DNA of 50,539 nucleotides. Source: Mycobacterium attenuatum. GTDB taxonomy: Bacteria; Actinomycetota; Actinomycetes; Mycobacteriales; Mycobacteriaceae. The notes under the pieces are model-generated. The model made no database searches. It saw only the letters and a list, made by a program, of their open reading frames with translations, and had not been told where the DNA came from. Each line of letters begins with the position of its first letter. Within the stretch, counting starts at the first letter, position 1. Below, piece by piece: positions 49,796-50,539 of the stretch. The stretch spans positions 1 to 50,539 of the forward strand of contig NZ_UPHT01000175.1 of the NCBI RefSeq assembly GCF_900566085.1, given 5' to 3'. The translations under genes and the position numbers were made by a program.

Positions 49796-49812
49796 TGTCA
49801 ATATTGACAAAA
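49796..49812. promoter_or_regulatory. Candidate TetR operator between the regulator and the divergent membrane gene
   Basis: TGTCAATATTGACA (49796-49809) is a perfect 14-bp palindrome. Extended by three bases on one side it contains ATTGACAAAA, the complement of the half-site TTTTGTCAAT. It lies 22 bp upstream of the TetR start and 26 bp before the divergent gene at 49839, able to control both. Confidence 0.65.
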
Positions 49813-49838
49813 CATAGCGACGCGGTGAGACTGCGCGC

Positions 49839-50372
49839 ATGGTGTCGCTCCTTGTCCATGCGTCGCTCGGGCTTGCCAGCATCGCCTGGATCATCGCGTC
49901 CAACCCGAGGATCTATGCCCGCCCCGCCGGCGGGCCGTGGCTCGCGCCCCTGGAATGCGTCTATTACCTCGCCGGCGTCGCCTCGATAGCGCTGGGCTGG
50001 TATTTCAACATCCGCTTCGTGCTCGACGCGCACGGTCAGGGCAGTCTGGTCTCCGGGCCGGGCAGCTACCCGAACTTCTTGCGCCTGCAGTTCGCAAATC
50101 CGGCTGCGGGCTCCGGCAACCAGGACTATCTCATCGCGAATGTCGTTCTGCTGCCGGTGTTTACCATCGTCGACGGCTATCGCCGCGGTCTTCGGCGCCC
50201 GTGGCTGTTCTTCGTGGCCAGCTTCTTCACGAGCTTCGCCTTCCCCTTCGCCTTCTACTTCGCCACCATCGAACGGCAGCGCCGGCACCAACGCACCGGC
50301 GGGGAGCCGGGCGCCGAGGTAGGCAGTGGTGGGCCACCAGCCGATCCGCTGGCCGTGCGCCACGAAATCTGA
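49839..50372 (+). CDS. DUF2834-like membrane protein (Rv3831 type)
   Basis: 177 residues. Four hydrophobic segments: LLVHASLGLASIAWIIA, VYYLAGVASIALGWYF, YLIANVVLLPVFTIVDGY and WLFFVASFFTSFAFPFAFYF. The QDYLIANVV...GLRRPWLFFVASFFTSFAFPFAFYF pattern matches DUF2834, with a longer hydrophilic C-terminal tail. No activity is known. Divergent from the TetR gene and probably regulated by it. Confidence 0.78.
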   Translation: MVSLLVHASLGLASIAWIIASNPRIYARPAGGPWLAPLECVYYLAGVASIALGWYFNIRFVLDAHGQGSLVSGPGSYPNFLRLQFANPAAGSGNQDYLIANVVLLPVFTIVDGYRRGLRRPWLFFVASFFTSFAFPFAFYFATIERQRRHQRTGGEPGAEVGSGGPPADPLAVRHEI

Positions 50373-50539
50373 TCACCGGCCCGGTGCCGTGATCGCCGTC
50401 GAAAAGGCGTCGCCGGGGCAGATAGCCGGCGATGGCCGGCCGTGGCCCGGAAGAACCCCCGGGGCAATCCTGGCCTGCCAGGACACCGATGATCGGCAAA
50501 AGAGCCTAGGCCCAGGGGGCCAAGGCGGGGGGCCAAGGC
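50373..50539. other. Right edge, no gene recognised
   Basis: No supported gene. It contains a short inverted repeat CCTGG-N4-CCAGG near 50470 and, at the very end, GGGGGCCAAGGC twice (50513-50539). Minus-strand frames that reach into it overlap the DUF2834-like gene and look like shadows. Confidence 0.4.

Noticed and set aside
50227..50536. Minus-strand frames at the right edge
   Set aside because: They overlap the DUF2834-like gene and have the composition of shadows; no domain is visible.

Overview
The window is a GC-rich mycobacterial chromosome segment. It carries the arabinogalactan and mycolic-acid biosynthesis core in almost the same gene order as the Mycobacterium tuberculosis Rv3794-Rv3831 region: embA-embB, fadE35, accD4-pks13-fadD32, an Rv3802c-like cutinase, fbpD-fbpA, aftB-ubiA-PAP2-glfT2-glf, erp, csp, HAD phosphatase, three lysophospholipid acyltransferases, APH-like kinase, MBL-Rieske protein, FAD oxidoreductase, TetR. 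A PE_PGRS gene at the left edge points to a slow grower of the M. tuberculosis-related clade (M. kansasii/M. marinum-like). It is not M. tuberculosis: several loci present there are absent, and a block absent there is present. The species is not determined.

Layout. 0-1.5 kb: 5' part of a PE_PGRS gene and a decayed ISL3-type transposase where embC would be expected. 1.5-8 kb: embA and embB, overlapping by 4 bp, the arabinosyltransferases of arabinogalactan. 8-11.3 kb: accessory genes (Tat-type arylsulfotransferase-fold protein, secreted protein, membrane protein, lipoprotein). 11.4-13.2 kb: fadE35, with a leaderless-type promoter. 13.2-22 kb: accD4-pks13-fadD32, the mycolic-acid condensation operon. 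22.3-25.7 kb: Rv3802c-like cutinase, MPT51 and Ag85A. 26-32.6 kb: aftB, ubiA, PAP2, glfT2, glf in a tightly overlapping operon that supplies decaprenyl-phosphoarabinose precursors, galactan and terminal arabinose. 32.9-35.6 kb: erp and csp.

35.6-41.4 kb is the most unusual part. It replaces the PE_PGRS62 position of M. tuberculosis. On + there is a fused ornithine-decarboxylase-like/spermidine-synthase-like enzyme followed by an MFS-type transporter. Converging on it from the minus strand is a three-gene operon: a DUF1190/YgiB-like single-pass membrane protein with a Gly-rich tail, a glutathionylspermidine-synthase-like ATP-grasp ligase, and a DUF350 membrane protein. Together they look like a polyamine-synthesis and polyamine-conjugation system acting at the envelope.

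41.5-50.4 kb: HAD phosphatase (apparently starting at CTG), three tandem acyltransferases, a divergent APH-like kinase with a MBL-Rieske protein and a small partner, then directly the Rv3829c/Rv3830c/Rv3831-like genes. The whole sulfolipid region (Rv3820c-Rv3828c in M. tuberculosis) is missing between them and only a 14-bp inverted repeat lies there. Two copies of one 10-bp half-site suggest the operators of the TetR regulator. No tRNA, rRNA or CRISPR array was seen.
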